51,007 nt of DNA from Bacteroidales bacterium (GCA_030523765.1 JAUNHX010000014.1:1-51007); one strand, 5' to 3'; positions 31,594 through 39,999 are shown, counted from the first letter of the stretch. The notes: a model not told the origin generated them from the sequence alone. Numbers and translations: made by a program.

Positions 31594-33594
31594 TTGAAAC
31601 TTCATGTTCATAGTCTGTCCCTTCTACTCCTACTTTTAGGAGCCCTCTGCGCCCAAGCCCAACAACCAGCAAAGACGCAACAGACTACTATTGCCATCGA
31701 TACCCTCTTCTACTGTGATGGCACCTTCCTAGCTTGTAACCACAGCACCAACAGTTACCTTAGTGTTTCAGATCCCTTTCAGGTGGATACTTCCCTCACG
31801 GTATGGGAGTTTTTTGATGTTTGTCCCCCATCGGGCATCCCCATTCATTGCGATACAGGAGGATCGGTATTCTATCAGTTTACCCAACAAGGAACACACG
31901 CTGTTCGGGTATTATGTTACTGCTATAATGATTCCCTTCAGTTTGAAAAGATCTACTGTTACAACAATAGCATCGAGCATACAACACTCCCTTTGGCTTC
32001 AGCCGATACAGTATGTCCTCACAGTTTGGTAACAATAGTCGATGCCACTCCTTGGGCCGACAGCCTTGAAGATTTAGAACGCCGATGGATGGTGGAAAAT
32101 GGCCCGACTATTAACACATTACCCACCACAGCCGATAGCATCGACCTTACCATCGATGAGCCAACAATCATTGTACTTCAGTACCTCCGTTCAGAAATCA
32201 TTTACGATCTATACAAAGACTCAATTGGTTTAGCCTACTGTCCCTATAGTGGGCAAGTCACTATCCATACCGCACCGATGGTTAACGATCACGACACTCT
32301 TGTGTTCTGTGTCGATACCACCTTGCTTTGGCACGGACAAAGCCTCACTGCCTCAGGATTCTTTGTTGACACCCATACTACACGCTACGGATGCGATAGT
32401 AGTTACTACCTTAGCCTTACCATCCACCCCGACTTTGTTCAGTACGATACTCTTGTGCAATGTTCCGATAGCGCTATTGTATATCACGGACAAACTTTTG
32501 TTCAATCGGGTAATTACACCATTTCATATCCTATTGCTTCGGGATGTGATAGTAGCTATCATCTGCTATTCGAACAGCACAAGCATTATTCTTTCCATGA
32601 TACTGTCAATAGCTGTGACGGAAGCGACTACCGATACCATGAGCGTATTTATACTGTGCCAGGCACTTATATGCTCCCCTACACTACCCATGCAGGATGT
32701 GACAGTATTTATCATCTACAGCTAAACGATTACACCCTTATGGGTCGTTGGGAGTTCAGTAACGACCATGAGCATTGGGTAAATGATAGCATTCCGTTCG
32801 AAAGTTGCGAACCATTCCACCTCTATATGCGTCACCATTCGGTAGGAGCCACTCAGACTCAATGGCTATTGGGCGATGGTAGCAGTTCAAATCTTACTAG
32901 CGTGCTCCATTCCTACTCTGCCGGCTTATACTCTATCAGTCTGCTACTGAGCAACGAAGGTGGATGTGCCGACACCCTTCTCTTCCCTAATGCCGTGCAA
33001 GTATTTGCCAATCCGAAGGTGCAGTTTGATTGGGATCCTGCTTGGGCCAACTATTCAATGCCAGAGATAACTCTTATCAATCAGAGCACACCCCTCGACA
33101 GCAATGCGCATTTCCTTTGGACTATCGAACATCCTGATGGTTATGACACTTTTAGCGATTGGTATCCACGCTACCGATGGACACCAGCTAATGAAGTCAG
33201 AGAGCAGTCATTCTCTATTGCTCTCGCCGAACACTACTACAACCCTACCCTTTCGGGCAATACAGTAGTATGTAGCGATTCCTCTTATCGAACTATAACT
33301 CTCCGAAACGACTATCTTTATTTCCCCAACGTAGTTACACCCAATGGCGATGGCATCAACGATACATGGCGCATAGTAGGACTATTGGAGTTTGGATGCT
33401 ATCCCGACAATCATCTCTATATCTACAACCGTTGGGGACGCCTTCTTTACGAGAGACACTACATAGATAGTGAAGATGATTTTTGGATACCTCCTACCGA
33501 CATACCTGATGGCACCTACTATTTCCGTTTCGATGGCAAAGGTGATTGTGGGCACGCCGTACACAATGGTGTTATAGAGATACTAAGAAGATAA
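31594..33594 (+). CDS. T9SS type B cargo with PKD-like domain and Cys-Asp-Ser modules
   Basis: This is a 666-residue protein. The start is TTG at 31594: an in-frame TGA lies at 31591-31593 and the signal peptide (MKLHVHSLSLLLLLLGALCAQ) follows at once, so no ATG is possible without losing it. Three modules of about 45 residues lie around residues 240-385, with the pattern C-D-T/S..G-Q-x-F..SG-x-F/Y...GCDS-x-Y-x-L, the same kind as in the 28344 gene. A PKD-like segment (about 420-470, WLLGDGSSSNLTS) follows. The end is a classic type B sorting domain: FPNVVTPNGDGINDTWRIV, then NRWGRLLYER and DGTYYFRFD. A surface adhesin or structural role is likely; the ligand is unknown. Confidence 0.85.
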   Translation: MKLHVHSLSLLLLLLGALCAQAQQPAKTQQTTIAIDTLFYCDGTFLACNHSTNSYLSVSDPFQVDTSLTVWEFFDVCPPSGIPIHCDTGGSVFYQFTQQGTHAVRVLCYCYNDSLQFEKIYCYNNSIEHTTLPLASADTVCPHSLVTIVDATPWADSLEDLERRWMVENGPTINTLPTTADSIDLTIDEPTIIVLQYLRSEIIYDLYKDSIGLAYCPYSGQVTIHTAPMVNDHDTLVFCVDTTLLWHGQSLTASGFFVDTHTTRYGCDSSYYLSLTIHPDFVQYDTLVQCSDSAIVYHGQTFVQSGNYTISYPIASGCDSSYHLLFEQHKHYSFHDTVNSCDGSDYRYHERIYTVPGTYMLPYTTHAGCDSIYHLQLNDYTLMGRWEFSNDHEHWVNDSIPFESCEPFHLYMRHHSVGATQTQWLLGDGSSSNLTSVLHSYSAGLYSISLLLSNEGGCADTLLFPNAVQVFANPKVQFDWDPAWANYSMPEITLINQSTPLDSNAHFLWTIEHPDGYDTFSDWYPRYRWTPANEVREQSFSIALAEHYYNPTLSGNTVVCSDSSYRTITLRNDYLYFPNVVTPNGDGINDTWRIVGLLEFGCYPDNHLYIYNRWGRLLYERHYIDSEDDFWIPPTDIPDGTYYFRFDGKGDCGHAVHNGVIEILRR

Positions 33595-33922
33595 AAAGAT
33601 GATCTGTTAAGATTAAGTTATTATCTCCTCCCCTATCTTCCACAAAACTATGTGATCATCTGTTTGCTTTCTAAAGCAAGTGGAGAATAGAACAGCGTTT
33701 TGTTTTGCTATAATAAATAGTATTTTGCATAGGAAAAGATAAAAATAAGTCTAACACTTTTTCCATAATTGCGATTTCCACAATCCTTACTGCACACTGA
33801 AATGCAGTGTATTTGATGTGCTACAATTATAAGAAATACGAAGAATAATTGTTTTTTTACTCTTTTAATGCTACAAATTTGCAAAATATTAGTAACTTTG
33901 CACCCTAAAATACAAAGTTCAG
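33595..33922. other. 328-base AT-rich intergenic stretch
   Basis: No gene was seen. It contains small hairpins (TTGCTTTCTAAAGCAA near 33664; ACTGCA with TGCAGT near 33790-33810), an 8-base distant inverted repeat (AGATGATC/GATCATCT) shortly after the upstream stop, and the -7 box of the downstream symporter at its right end. Confidence 0.5.
33893..33900 (+). promoter_or_regulatory. Promoter -7 box of the AGCS symporter gene
   Basis: TAACTTTG matches the consensus and lies 22 bases before the ATG at 33923, so the leader would be short. Confidence 0.65.
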
Positions 33923-35590
33923 ATGGAATCATTCTTCACCCATATAGGTTCTTGGCTTGCCACTATAATCCAAACTGTTAATGGTTGGGTTTGGAGCCCC
34001 GCTTTGGTTGTGCTCTGCCTTCTCTCAGGTCTCTTCTTTTCATTACGCACCCGTTTTGTTCAGGTACGACGCTTTGGCGAAATGTTCCGTCTGCTTTTCA
34101 ATAACGACAAAGGGCAAAAAACAGGAATATCCTCATTTCAAGCCTTCGCTATGGCCCTCTCAGGACGTGTTGGCACTGGCAATATCGTAGGTGTTGCCAC
34201 CGCCATTGGCTTTGGTGGTCCTGGAGCCATAGTATGGATGTGGATTATCGCCTTCTTTGGTGCTGGAAGTGCTTTTGTGGAGGCCACTCTTGCACAGATT
34301 TTTAAAGAAAAACACAACGGACAGTTTCGTGGAGGACCCGCCTATTATATCGAGAAAGGACTCCACAGCCCCTTCTTTGCCTCCTTATTTGCCATTATGG
34401 CCGCCATTGCATGTGGACTCTTCCTACCTCCAGTTCAATGTAACGGCATCGCCCTCTCAATGGCACGTACTTTCAATATCGAGGCATGGATTGTAGGATT
34501 AGCAGTGGCACTTCTTATCGCATTGGTGGTGATAGGTGGTGTAAAACGTATTGCTAATGTAGCACAGATTATCGCCCCTTTTATGGCTATCATCTACATC
34601 ATTCTAGCAGTAGTGGTGCTGATAGTTCATTATGATGTGGTACCTCACGTATTCATCGAGATGCTGCGTAGCGCTGTAGGTGTTGGAGAATTAGGTGGAG
34701 CTATCATTGGTAGCACCATCGCTTGGGGTGTCAAACGGGGTATATACAGTAATGAGGCTGGGCAAGGAACGGGACCTATCGTAGCTGCCGCAGCCAAAGT
34801 TGATCATCCTGTAAAACAGGGACTCGTACAAGCTTTCTCTGTCTATATTGACACGCTGTTAGTATGCACAGCCACAGCACTGATGATTCTTGCATGCGGC
34901 ACCTACAACATCATTGAAAATGTGCAACTACTTCCTGGGGGTGGAACAGAAGTAACCTATCTACAACAAAATCCCAATGCCCCGTTGGGAGAACCTGGGG
35001 TATTCTATACCTCGGGGGCTTTAAGCACTGTTACAGGACCTCGTCTAGGCGATATCATTATTTCCATCGCCCTCTTCTTCTTTGCCTTTACCACAATAAT
35101 GGCCTACTATTACTATGCCGAAACAAATCTCATATACCTTTTTAGTCGTATGCGTAGGCGTCGTCTAAATAAAATGAAGCATCGTATTGATTCCGAGCGA
35201 AACGACCCCACTGCCTATGAACACCTAGTTAAAGACGAGCAGCGTATGGCTGAAATGGAGCAAACAATCGATAAGCATGATGCCAAGTTTGGTGATGATC
35301 GTAGTGAGAAAATTGTTGTATGGACACTACGACTGCTTACCGTTACCACCGTGTTTGTTGGCTCTATTGCAGGAAGCGGTACTGCTTGGACACTGGGTGA
35401 TATTGGCGTAGGTTCCATGGCTTGGATCAACATCATAGCCATACTCCTACTCTCGCCCAAAGCTATCCGTTCGCTCCGCGACTACGAACGGCAACAACGA
35501 GAAGGTATCAAACCCCATTTCGATCCGCAACAGCTCAACATTCAGGGAGCTGATTTTTGGGAAGAACAACAAAAGCAATCATCCCAATGA
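33923..35590 (+). CDS. Sodium:alanine/glycine symporter (AGCS family)
   Basis: This is a 555-residue inner-membrane protein with about ten to eleven membrane segments. The family signature is present: FQAFAMALSGRVGTGNIVGVATAI..GGPGAIVWMW (written in parts) near residues 70-115, then FVEATLAQIFKEK and GGPAYYIEKGL, and later WGVKRGIYSNEAGQGTGPI. AGCS carriers import alanine or glycine with Na+. A hydrophilic cytoplasmic loop of about 80 residues, rich in Arg, Glu and Asp (after LFSRMRRRRLNKMKHRIDSE), precedes the last membrane segments and is longer than in the archetype. It has its own promoter; tRNA-Arg lies 95 bases downstream. Confidence 0.93.
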   Translation: MESFFTHIGSWLATIIQTVNGWVWSPALVVLCLLSGLFFSLRTRFVQVRRFGEMFRLLFNNDKGQKTGISSFQAFAMALSGRVGTGNIVGVATAIGFGGPGAIVWMWIIAFFGAGSAFVEATLAQIFKEKHNGQFRGGPAYYIEKGLHSPFFASLFAIMAAIACGLFLPPVQCNGIALSMARTFNIEAWIVGLAVALLIALVVIGGVKRIANVAQIIAPFMAIIYIILAVVVLIVHYDVVPHVFIEMLRSAVGVGELGGAIIGSTIAWGVKRGIYSNEAGQGTGPIVAAAAKVDHPVKQGLVQAFSVYIDTLLVCTATALMILACGTYNIIENVQLLPGGGTEVTYLQQNPNAPLGEPGVFYTSGALSTVTGPRLGDIIISIALFFFAFTTIMAYYYYAETNLIYLFSRMRRRRLNKMKHRIDSERNDPTAYEHLVKDEQRMAEMEQTIDKHDAKFGDDRSEKIVVWTLRLLTVTTVFVGSIAGSGTAWTLGDIGVGSMAWINIIAILLLSPKAIRSLRDYERQQREGIKPHFDPQQLNIQGADFWEEQQKQSSQ

Positions 35591-35685
35591 ATCTGCTAGG
35601 TTGCAGCAATTTATAGGGAGTAACAAGTTTTTTTTGCCTCCTATGCAATATTTGCAAGGCAGCGGCGTTAATAAGATGTTTTTTT

Positions 35686-35759
35686 GGCCCCGTAGTTCAG
35701 CTGAATAGAACGTCGGATTCCGGTTCCGAAGGTCGTGGGTTTGAATCCCGCCGGGGTCA
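35686..35759 (+). tRNA. tRNA-Arg (anticodon CCG)
   Basis: This is a 74-base cloverleaf: acceptor GGCCCCG with CGGGGTC (one G-T pair), D-stem GTTC/GAAC, anticodon stem TCGGA/TCCGA with loop TTCCGGT giving CCG, T-arm GTGGG-TTTGAAT-CCCGC, discriminator A. CCA is not encoded. It reads codon CGG. The next start codon begins only 6 bases after its 3' end. Confidence 0.95.
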
Positions 35760-35764
35760 CTACT

Positions 35765-36649
35765 ATGAAATATTTTATTGGAAAAGAGGAGAGACCCTCA
35801 CAGCAAATGCTAACCTTTGTGTTAGCTTTTATTATATGTGCAATTATAGGTACTATTATATCTATGCTGCTAAGTCCTTTCTGCGGTGGCAATTCTAATG
35901 CCCTTTTGGCTGTCAATGCTCTCGCTCAGGTCATCATGTTTGCGATACCCCCAATATGGGTAGCTTTTCGTTTTTACCAAGAACCACATCAGTTTTTACA
36001 GTTGCTGCATAATCGCCAAACGGGACGTTATTTGTTATGGAGCTTACTGCTGATAGTGGTTGTTGTTCCTTTTAATGAGTGTATCACTGCGTGGAACGAC
36101 AGTTGGCATTGGAGTGGTGTATGGTCTCAAGTAGAAAAAATTCTTCGCCAAATGGGTGAGGAGTCCTCCAAACTGCTTGCTGGTTCGCTCGAAAACACCT
36201 CTATTGGCCAATTAATCTTCAACCTCTTTGCTATTGCTTTGGTACCTGCTGTTTGCGAGGAACTTTTCTTCCGAGGTGGACTTCAACAACTGCTCTATCG
36301 GTGGACACACCGTCCTCACTTGGCTATTGTACTAACAGCAATCATCTTCTCATTAGCACATATGGATCTTTTTGCATTCTTACCACGAGTGTTGTTAGGC
36401 ATCCTATTAGGATATATGTTTTACTATAGTGGATCTATCTGGGTGAACATGTCTGCTCACTTCTTAAACAATGCTGCTGTAGTAGTATTATATTTCCTTT
36501 ACCATAAACATATAGTTGATATCAACATTGCTGAAGAGATGACCTTCGCATGGTATGCAGTAATAGCATCTGCCATAGTAACTGCTATCATATTTTATAT
36601 AGCCTTCCTCCGAAAACCCAAGCAACTGGAGGGAACAGAAAGTTGGTAG
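35765..36649 (+). CDS. CPBP family intramembrane metalloprotease (CAAX protease-like)
   Basis: This is a 294-residue protein with about eight membrane segments. The Abi/CPBP motifs are intact: EE165-166xxxR170 in VCEELFFRGGLQQLL, His199 in FSLAHMDLF, and His232 with Asn in SAHFLNNAA. The family includes glutamic intramembrane proteases of the Rce1 type; bacterial roles vary from bacteriocin immunity to regulation. The ATG at 35765 is only five bases from the tRNA-Arg 3' end. The frame continues into the tRNA, so ATG 35765 is the only sensible start, and processing of a joint transcript would leave a nearly leaderless mRNA. Confidence 0.9.
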   Translation: MKYFIGKEERPSQQMLTFVLAFIICAIIGTIISMLLSPFCGGNSNALLAVNALAQVIMFAIPPIWVAFRFYQEPHQFLQLLHNRQTGRYLLWSLLLIVVVVPFNECITAWNDSWHWSGVWSQVEKILRQMGEESSKLLAGSLENTSIGQLIFNLFAIALVPAVCEELFFRGGLQQLLYRWTHRPHLAIVLTAIIFSLAHMDLFAFLPRVLLGILLGYMFYYSGSIWVNMSAHFLNNAAVVVLYFLYHKHIVDINIAEEMTFAWYAVIASAIVTAIIFYIAFLRKPKQLEGTESW

Positions 36650-36714
36650 TTCTTTTCACTCCTCTCCTACTGATTAGCCTACCCTCTCCTTGTGTAGTAA
36701 AAAGAAGAAAGAAG

Positions 36715-36754
36715 AAACCGACACCCCTCTTTGATGATGGGTGTCGGTTTGTTT
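36715..36754. terminator. Bidirectional intrinsic terminator
   Basis: AAACCGACACCC (36715-36726) pairs with GGGTGTCGGTTT (36739-36750), followed by GTTTG. It lies between convergent genes (CPBP protease and the small lipoprotein). The A-rich left flank supplies T on the minus strand. Confidence 0.82.
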
Positions 36755-36782
36755 GTTAGACAAAAAAGAAATAACGAAAAGA

Positions 36783-37229
36783 TTATTTCTTTGTAGCGTC
36801 AAATTTCACGGTACCGTCGCCCGAGAAATTGAACAGCGAGGATGTAACAGTACCCGTACCAGTAGCGGTCCAAGAGAGAGCGTTACCATTCAGGACAGCG
36901 TTAGCTTCGTTCATAGTAACGTCAACAGATGCACCCTGATAGGTGAAGGCCATTCTGCCATCATCAATATGAAGACCATTCTCATCTACTTCGCCATCCA
37001 TTACAAGATCCACGTCGGTGAAAGTAAGAACTACATCATCGTCGTCAGTTCCTTGGGTAATGGTGAAATTGGAAGAGAGATTTTGGGAGATGGGGCCCAA
37101 ATCGGTAGTGTTGATAGTGGCGGTCATTGTGCATTCGTAATCGCCAAGATACTCTTCTACATAATTCTTACCACAACTGGTAAAGCAGAGCGCTGCTACT
37201 GCAATGAGGCATAGGAAAATGTTTTTCAT
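36783..37229 (-). CDS. Small lipoprotein, third of three tandem paralogues
   Basis: This is a 148-residue protein with lipoprotein signal MKNIFLCLIAVAALCFTSC (lipid Cys19). The mature part is a small beta-rich domain: YLGDYECTMTATI near the start, VDENGLHIDDGRMAF in the middle, ANAVLNGNALSWTATGTG and a terminal strand GDGTVKFDATKK. The same landmarks (VDxxGLHI, then A.A.L.G..L.W, ending N/TATK) occur in the two genes upstream. It resembles the calycin-like lipoproteins of Bacteroidota, but I cannot assign a function. Spacing to the middle paralogue is 28 bases, so the three are likely one operon. Confidence 0.85.
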   Translation of the reverse strand: MKNIFLCLIAVAALCFTSCGKNYVEEYLGDYECTMTATINTTDLGPISQNLSSNFTITQGTDDDDVVLTFTDVDLVMDGEVDENGLHIDDGRMAFTYQGASVDVTMNEANAVLNGNALSWTATGTGTVTSSLFNFSGDGTVKFDATKK

Positions 37230-37257
37230 AATGAATGTTTTATTATGGATTTAACAA

Positions 37258-37730
37258 CTATTCCTGCTTAGTGGCGTTGAGTTGCAGCGAACCCGTAATG
37301 GGAACCTGGTTGGAGCCCATAGTAAAGCTACCTGTAGTAGTATGTTTCCAACTGAGGCTCTTGCCATCGAGTTTAGCATCAGCAGCATTGAAAGTCATGC
37401 TAACTACAAGACCCGTTTCTTCATCAGTTTCTGTCATAGTGGAGGCATTGATGTGGAGACCATCTTTGTCAACATTACCAGTAGCGAAGACCTCTTCAGT
37501 TCCATCAGAGTAGGGGAAAACAATCTTTACATCGCCCTCATCGCCTACCAAAACAATATTCATATCCTGAGCCAATGTAGTATCGGTTTCAGAGATCTGG
37601 AAAGCTGTAATTGTGACGGTTTGATAGATATCGGTCTTGTAAGAACCTTCATAATCTTCGGCATAATTTTGTTGCAGCTTGCGAAGCCGAGTGCTGCTAC
37701 TGCCATAAGGCATAAAAATACTTTTTTCAT
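37258..37730 (-). pseudogene. Small lipoprotein, middle paralogue, frameshifted
   Basis: Two frames together make the expected product. From ATG at 37730 the sequence reads MKKVFLCLMAVAALGFASCNK, a complete lipoprotein signal, then runs out of frame. The mature domain (NYAEDYEGSYKTDIYQTV ... VDKDGLHINASTM ... AKLDGKSLSWKHTTTG ... LQLNATKQE) continues in the next frame to TAA/TAG at 37258. One missing A in the AAAA tract (TTTT at 37667-37670 on the plus strand) accounts for it: AAC AAA AAT TAT would restore the reading. The start at 37713 in the second frame lacks any signal peptide. It may be a true mutation, phase variation or a sequencing error. Confidence 0.85.
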
Positions 37731-37757
37731 GGTACTATTTTTATTTAAGGTTAATAA

Positions 37758-38249
37758 TTAATCTTGTTTTGTAGCGGTATAGTTATCGGTCTCAGTTATG
37801 GAGATATTCTCATCCATAAAGTTGGCGGTACCCTCAACCGATTGGCTCCACTTGAGGGTTTTGCCTTCCAACGAAGCATCGGCAGCACTATATGTCATGC
37901 TAACCCGTCCATCGGGAGCATTATATGCATGAGACTTAGCGTCAATATGGAGACCATCCTTATCGACCTTGCCAGTAAAAACCATTTCTTCTGACATTCC
38001 GCACTGTTCTCCACATTCACCGCTACCTTGTGCAGGAGGGAAAACTATACGAACTTTACCGTTGTTTCCATCGGCCACGATGTTCATATTGAGACCTTTG
38101 GCAGGCTGATCGGTGGTAGCACCCATAGTGGTAACCGATCGATCAATGTCAACTTTGTACGATCCTTCGTATTTCTTTACGGGATCTGTAGTGCAACTAA
38201 CAAAAGAAAGCACTGCTACAGCCATTAGGCTAAAAATTACTTTTTTCAT
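37758..38249 (-). CDS. Small lipoprotein, first of three tandem paralogues
   Basis: This is a 163-residue lipoprotein: MKKVIFSLMAVAVLSFVSC with lipid Cys19, then KKYEGSYKVDIDRSVTTMG, the shared VDKDGLHIDAKSHAY and AADASLEGKTLKWSQSVEG landmarks, and the end TETDNYTATKQD. A Cys-containing insert (SGECGEQCGMSEE) is unique to this copy and could form a disulfide. The frame is open upstream to 38312, but ATG at 38249 directly precedes the signal peptide. It lies 62 bases after the dCMP deaminase stop. Function is unknown. Confidence 0.86.
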   Translation of the reverse strand: MKKVIFSLMAVAVLSFVSCTTDPVKKYEGSYKVDIDRSVTTMGATTDQPAKGLNMNIVADGNNGKVRIVFPPAQGSGECGEQCGMSEEMVFTGKVDKDGLHIDAKSHAYNAPDGRVSMTYSAADASLEGKTLKWSQSVEGTANFMDENISITETDNYTATKQD

Positions 38250-38311
38250 TTTTTGTAAGTTGTTTTGTTTAAAAAAAATTATTTGATTTATAATTTTAGA
38301 ATTATTAAACA

Positions 38312-38803
38312 CTATTGGTTATCGTACTGTTGCACCTCATCATGAAAGAACTCGATAGCAACACCAGCCTGATGGAAGAGCTCTTCACTCTCAGCACCAG
38401 CATGATACTTTCGTTCGCATACCACACGACGGATACCACAGTTGATGATGAGCATAGCGCAAGTACGACAAGGAGTCATACGGCAGTAGAGGGTAGCGCC
38501 ATCGAGGGCGATGCCACGACGAGCGGCCTGACAGATGGCATTTTGCTCAGCATGAACAGTACGTACACAATGGGTTGAGACCTTACCATCGGCATCGATA
38601 GTTTGTTTGAATAGATGCCCTACCTCATCGCAGTGAGGAAGTCCTGAGGGAGAACCCACATAGCCTGTAACGAGAAGTTGCTTATCTTTCACAATGACAC
38701 AGCCGCTACGCCCGCGATCGCACGTGGCCCTTTTAGAGACTGTGTTGGCTAATTCCATAAAATATTCATCCCACGATGGGCGTTCATACTTCTGTTCTGC
38801 CAT
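38312..38803 (-). CDS. dCMP deaminase family protein
   Basis: This 163-residue zinc deaminase probably converts dCMP to dUMP for thymidylate synthesis. The active site is complete: His84 and Glu86 in TVHAEQNAICQAA, Cys112 and Cys115 in MTPCRTCAMLI. The N-terminus (RPSWDEYFMELANTVSKRAT) and CDRGRSGCVIV match ComEB/dCMP deaminases of Bacteroidota; additional Cys/His (GLPHCDEVGH) may bind a second zinc, as in phage T4 enzyme. It is upstream of the lipoprotein trio and downstream of a small kinase and purE, a nucleotide-metabolism group. Confidence 0.92.
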   Translation of the reverse strand: MAEQKYERPSWDEYFMELANTVSKRATCDRGRSGCVIVKDKQLLVTGYVGSPSGLPHCDEVGHLFKQTIDADGKVSTHCVRTVHAEQNAICQAARRGIALDGATLYCRMTPCRTCAMLIINCGIRRVVCERKYHAGAESEELFHQAGVAIEFFHDEVQQYDNQ

Positions 38804-38875
38804 AATGTTTATTCCTTTCTTTTTACAATATCAAATAAGAGGATTAAGGCTAGGCCCCACCTCTTTACTGATAGA

Positions 38876-39430
38876 TTACATAATCGTTGTTAGCACTTGC
38901 TCAACCTGTTGATGCAACTCTTTGAGAGTTCCACCATTGTCGAAACGAAAGTCGGCCTGTTGGATGCAGATGTGGAGGTTCTGCTTATTGGGATCAGCAG
39001 AGTCCATTTCGCGTTGCTCGTTGGCCATAAAAGTCTCGAAACTAACATGATCAGTCTCACTACCTCGTTTGACAATACGGTTATAACGCACCTGAGGGTC
39101 GGCATCGACAGCGAAGAGGAAGAAATTGGGTTTACCTCGAAGCGCAGCCACTTCGCCAGGAGTGCGAACACTCTCAATGATACAATTCTGTCCACTCTGT
39201 TGAGCCCTTTCGTAAAGTTGTTCTACAATATAAGAAGGACTATGCTGAGCTCGGAGATCGTTGCCTACTAGCGTCATACTATCGCGATCCACAGGGAGTC
39301 CTCTGCGCTCAATTTCCTCTGTAAGGAAAGCACGAGCAGAATAATGGACAAAGCCGTAGTGCTCCTTCAGATAGTCGACAATGGTGCCTTTACCAGCACC
39401 CAAGGTGCCTGTTATTCCAATGGTGATCAT
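38876..39430 (-). CDS. P-loop kinase, dephospho-CoA kinase or dNMP kinase-like
   Basis: This is a 184-residue P-loop protein: Walker A GTLGAGKGT (about residues 7-15), followed by YSARAFLTEEIERRGLP, the switch-like CIIESVRTPGEVAAL and FLFAVDADPQVRYNRIVKR with the lid arginines. It resembles dephospho-CoA kinase-like and deoxynucleoside-monophosphate kinase-like proteins rather than a housekeeping CoaE. Its placement between dCMP deaminase and purE suggests a nucleotide substrate; this is inference. Its ATG overlaps the purE stop (ATGA), so translation is coupled. Confidence 0.8.
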   Translation of the reverse strand: MITIGITGTLGAGKGTIVDYLKEHYGFVHYSARAFLTEEIERRGLPVDRDSMTLVGNDLRAQHSPSYIVEQLYERAQQSGQNCIIESVRTPGEVAALRGKPNFFLFAVDADPQVRYNRIVKRGSETDHVSFETFMANEQREMDSADPNKQNLHICIQQADFRFDNGGTLKELHQQVEQVLTTIM

Positions 39431-39933
39431 ACCTTATATTTATATTGTAGTTGGGCCAAATCCTGATTGGCTTTAACAATTTTTTTCTTGAGGCCTTGTT
39501 TGTATGCTACTACTTTCTGCTGCAAGGCGGGATCGCCAAGAGCTAACATTTGGAGAGCCAGCACAGCAGCATTCTGAGCGCCATTAATTGCTACAGTAGC
39601 CACAGGAATTCCCGGAGGCATCTGCATAATAGCAAAGGTAGCATCGAGGCCCTCTAATACAGAGCCTTTGATAGGTACTCCAATTACAGGAAGTGGTGTT
39701 TCGGCAGCAATAACGCCAGGAAGCGCAGCAGCCATACCAGCACCAGCAATAATAACCTTAACGCCTCGAAGATGAGCGTTGCGAGCAAAATCGCTTACCT
39801 CAGCGGGGGTACGATGGGCAGAGAGCGCATTTACTTCAAAAGGTATCTCCATCTCTTCGAGAAACTGGCAAGCTTTCTCCATAACAGGAAGGTCGGAGGT
39901 GCTGCCCATGATAATACTTACAATCGGATTCAT
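39427..39933 (-). CDS. purE: N5-carboxyaminoimidazole ribonucleotide mutase PurE
   Basis: This 168-residue enzyme is of class I PurE, which rearranges N5-CAIR to CAIR in purine synthesis. Signatures: IIMGSTSDLPVM at the N-terminus, VNALSAHRTPAEV (with the catalytic His), VIIAGAGMAAALPGVIAA and the substrate loop VPIKGSVLEGLDATFAIMQM. PurK is not in the window. The stop overlaps the start of the following kinase by four bases. Length and motifs are normal. Confidence 0.95.
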   Translation of the reverse strand: MNPIVSIIMGSTSDLPVMEKACQFLEEMEIPFEVNALSAHRTPAEVSDFARNAHLRGVKVIIAGAGMAAALPGVIAAETPLPVIGVPIKGSVLEGLDATFAIMQMPPGIPVATVAINGAQNAAVLALQMLALGDPALQQKVVAYKQGLKKKIVKANQDLAQLQYKYKV

Positions 39934-39977
39934 TGTATTTAATGTTTTGATATGCTAAAGTTAGAATTAAGTAGGAC

Positions 39978-39999
39978 TTACATAGGAGTTACATAGGAG
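39978..39999. repeat. Two copies of TTACATAGGAG
   Basis: This 11-base unit occurs twice in direct tandem (39978-39988, 39989-39999) immediately after the Gate-domain gene stop, with a partial third copy continuing into the stop codon. Confidence 0.8.

Noticed and set aside
33708..33932. 74-codon minus-strand frame upstream of the AGCS gene
   Set aside because: It overlaps the symporter promoter and start, and has low-complexity composition and no family.
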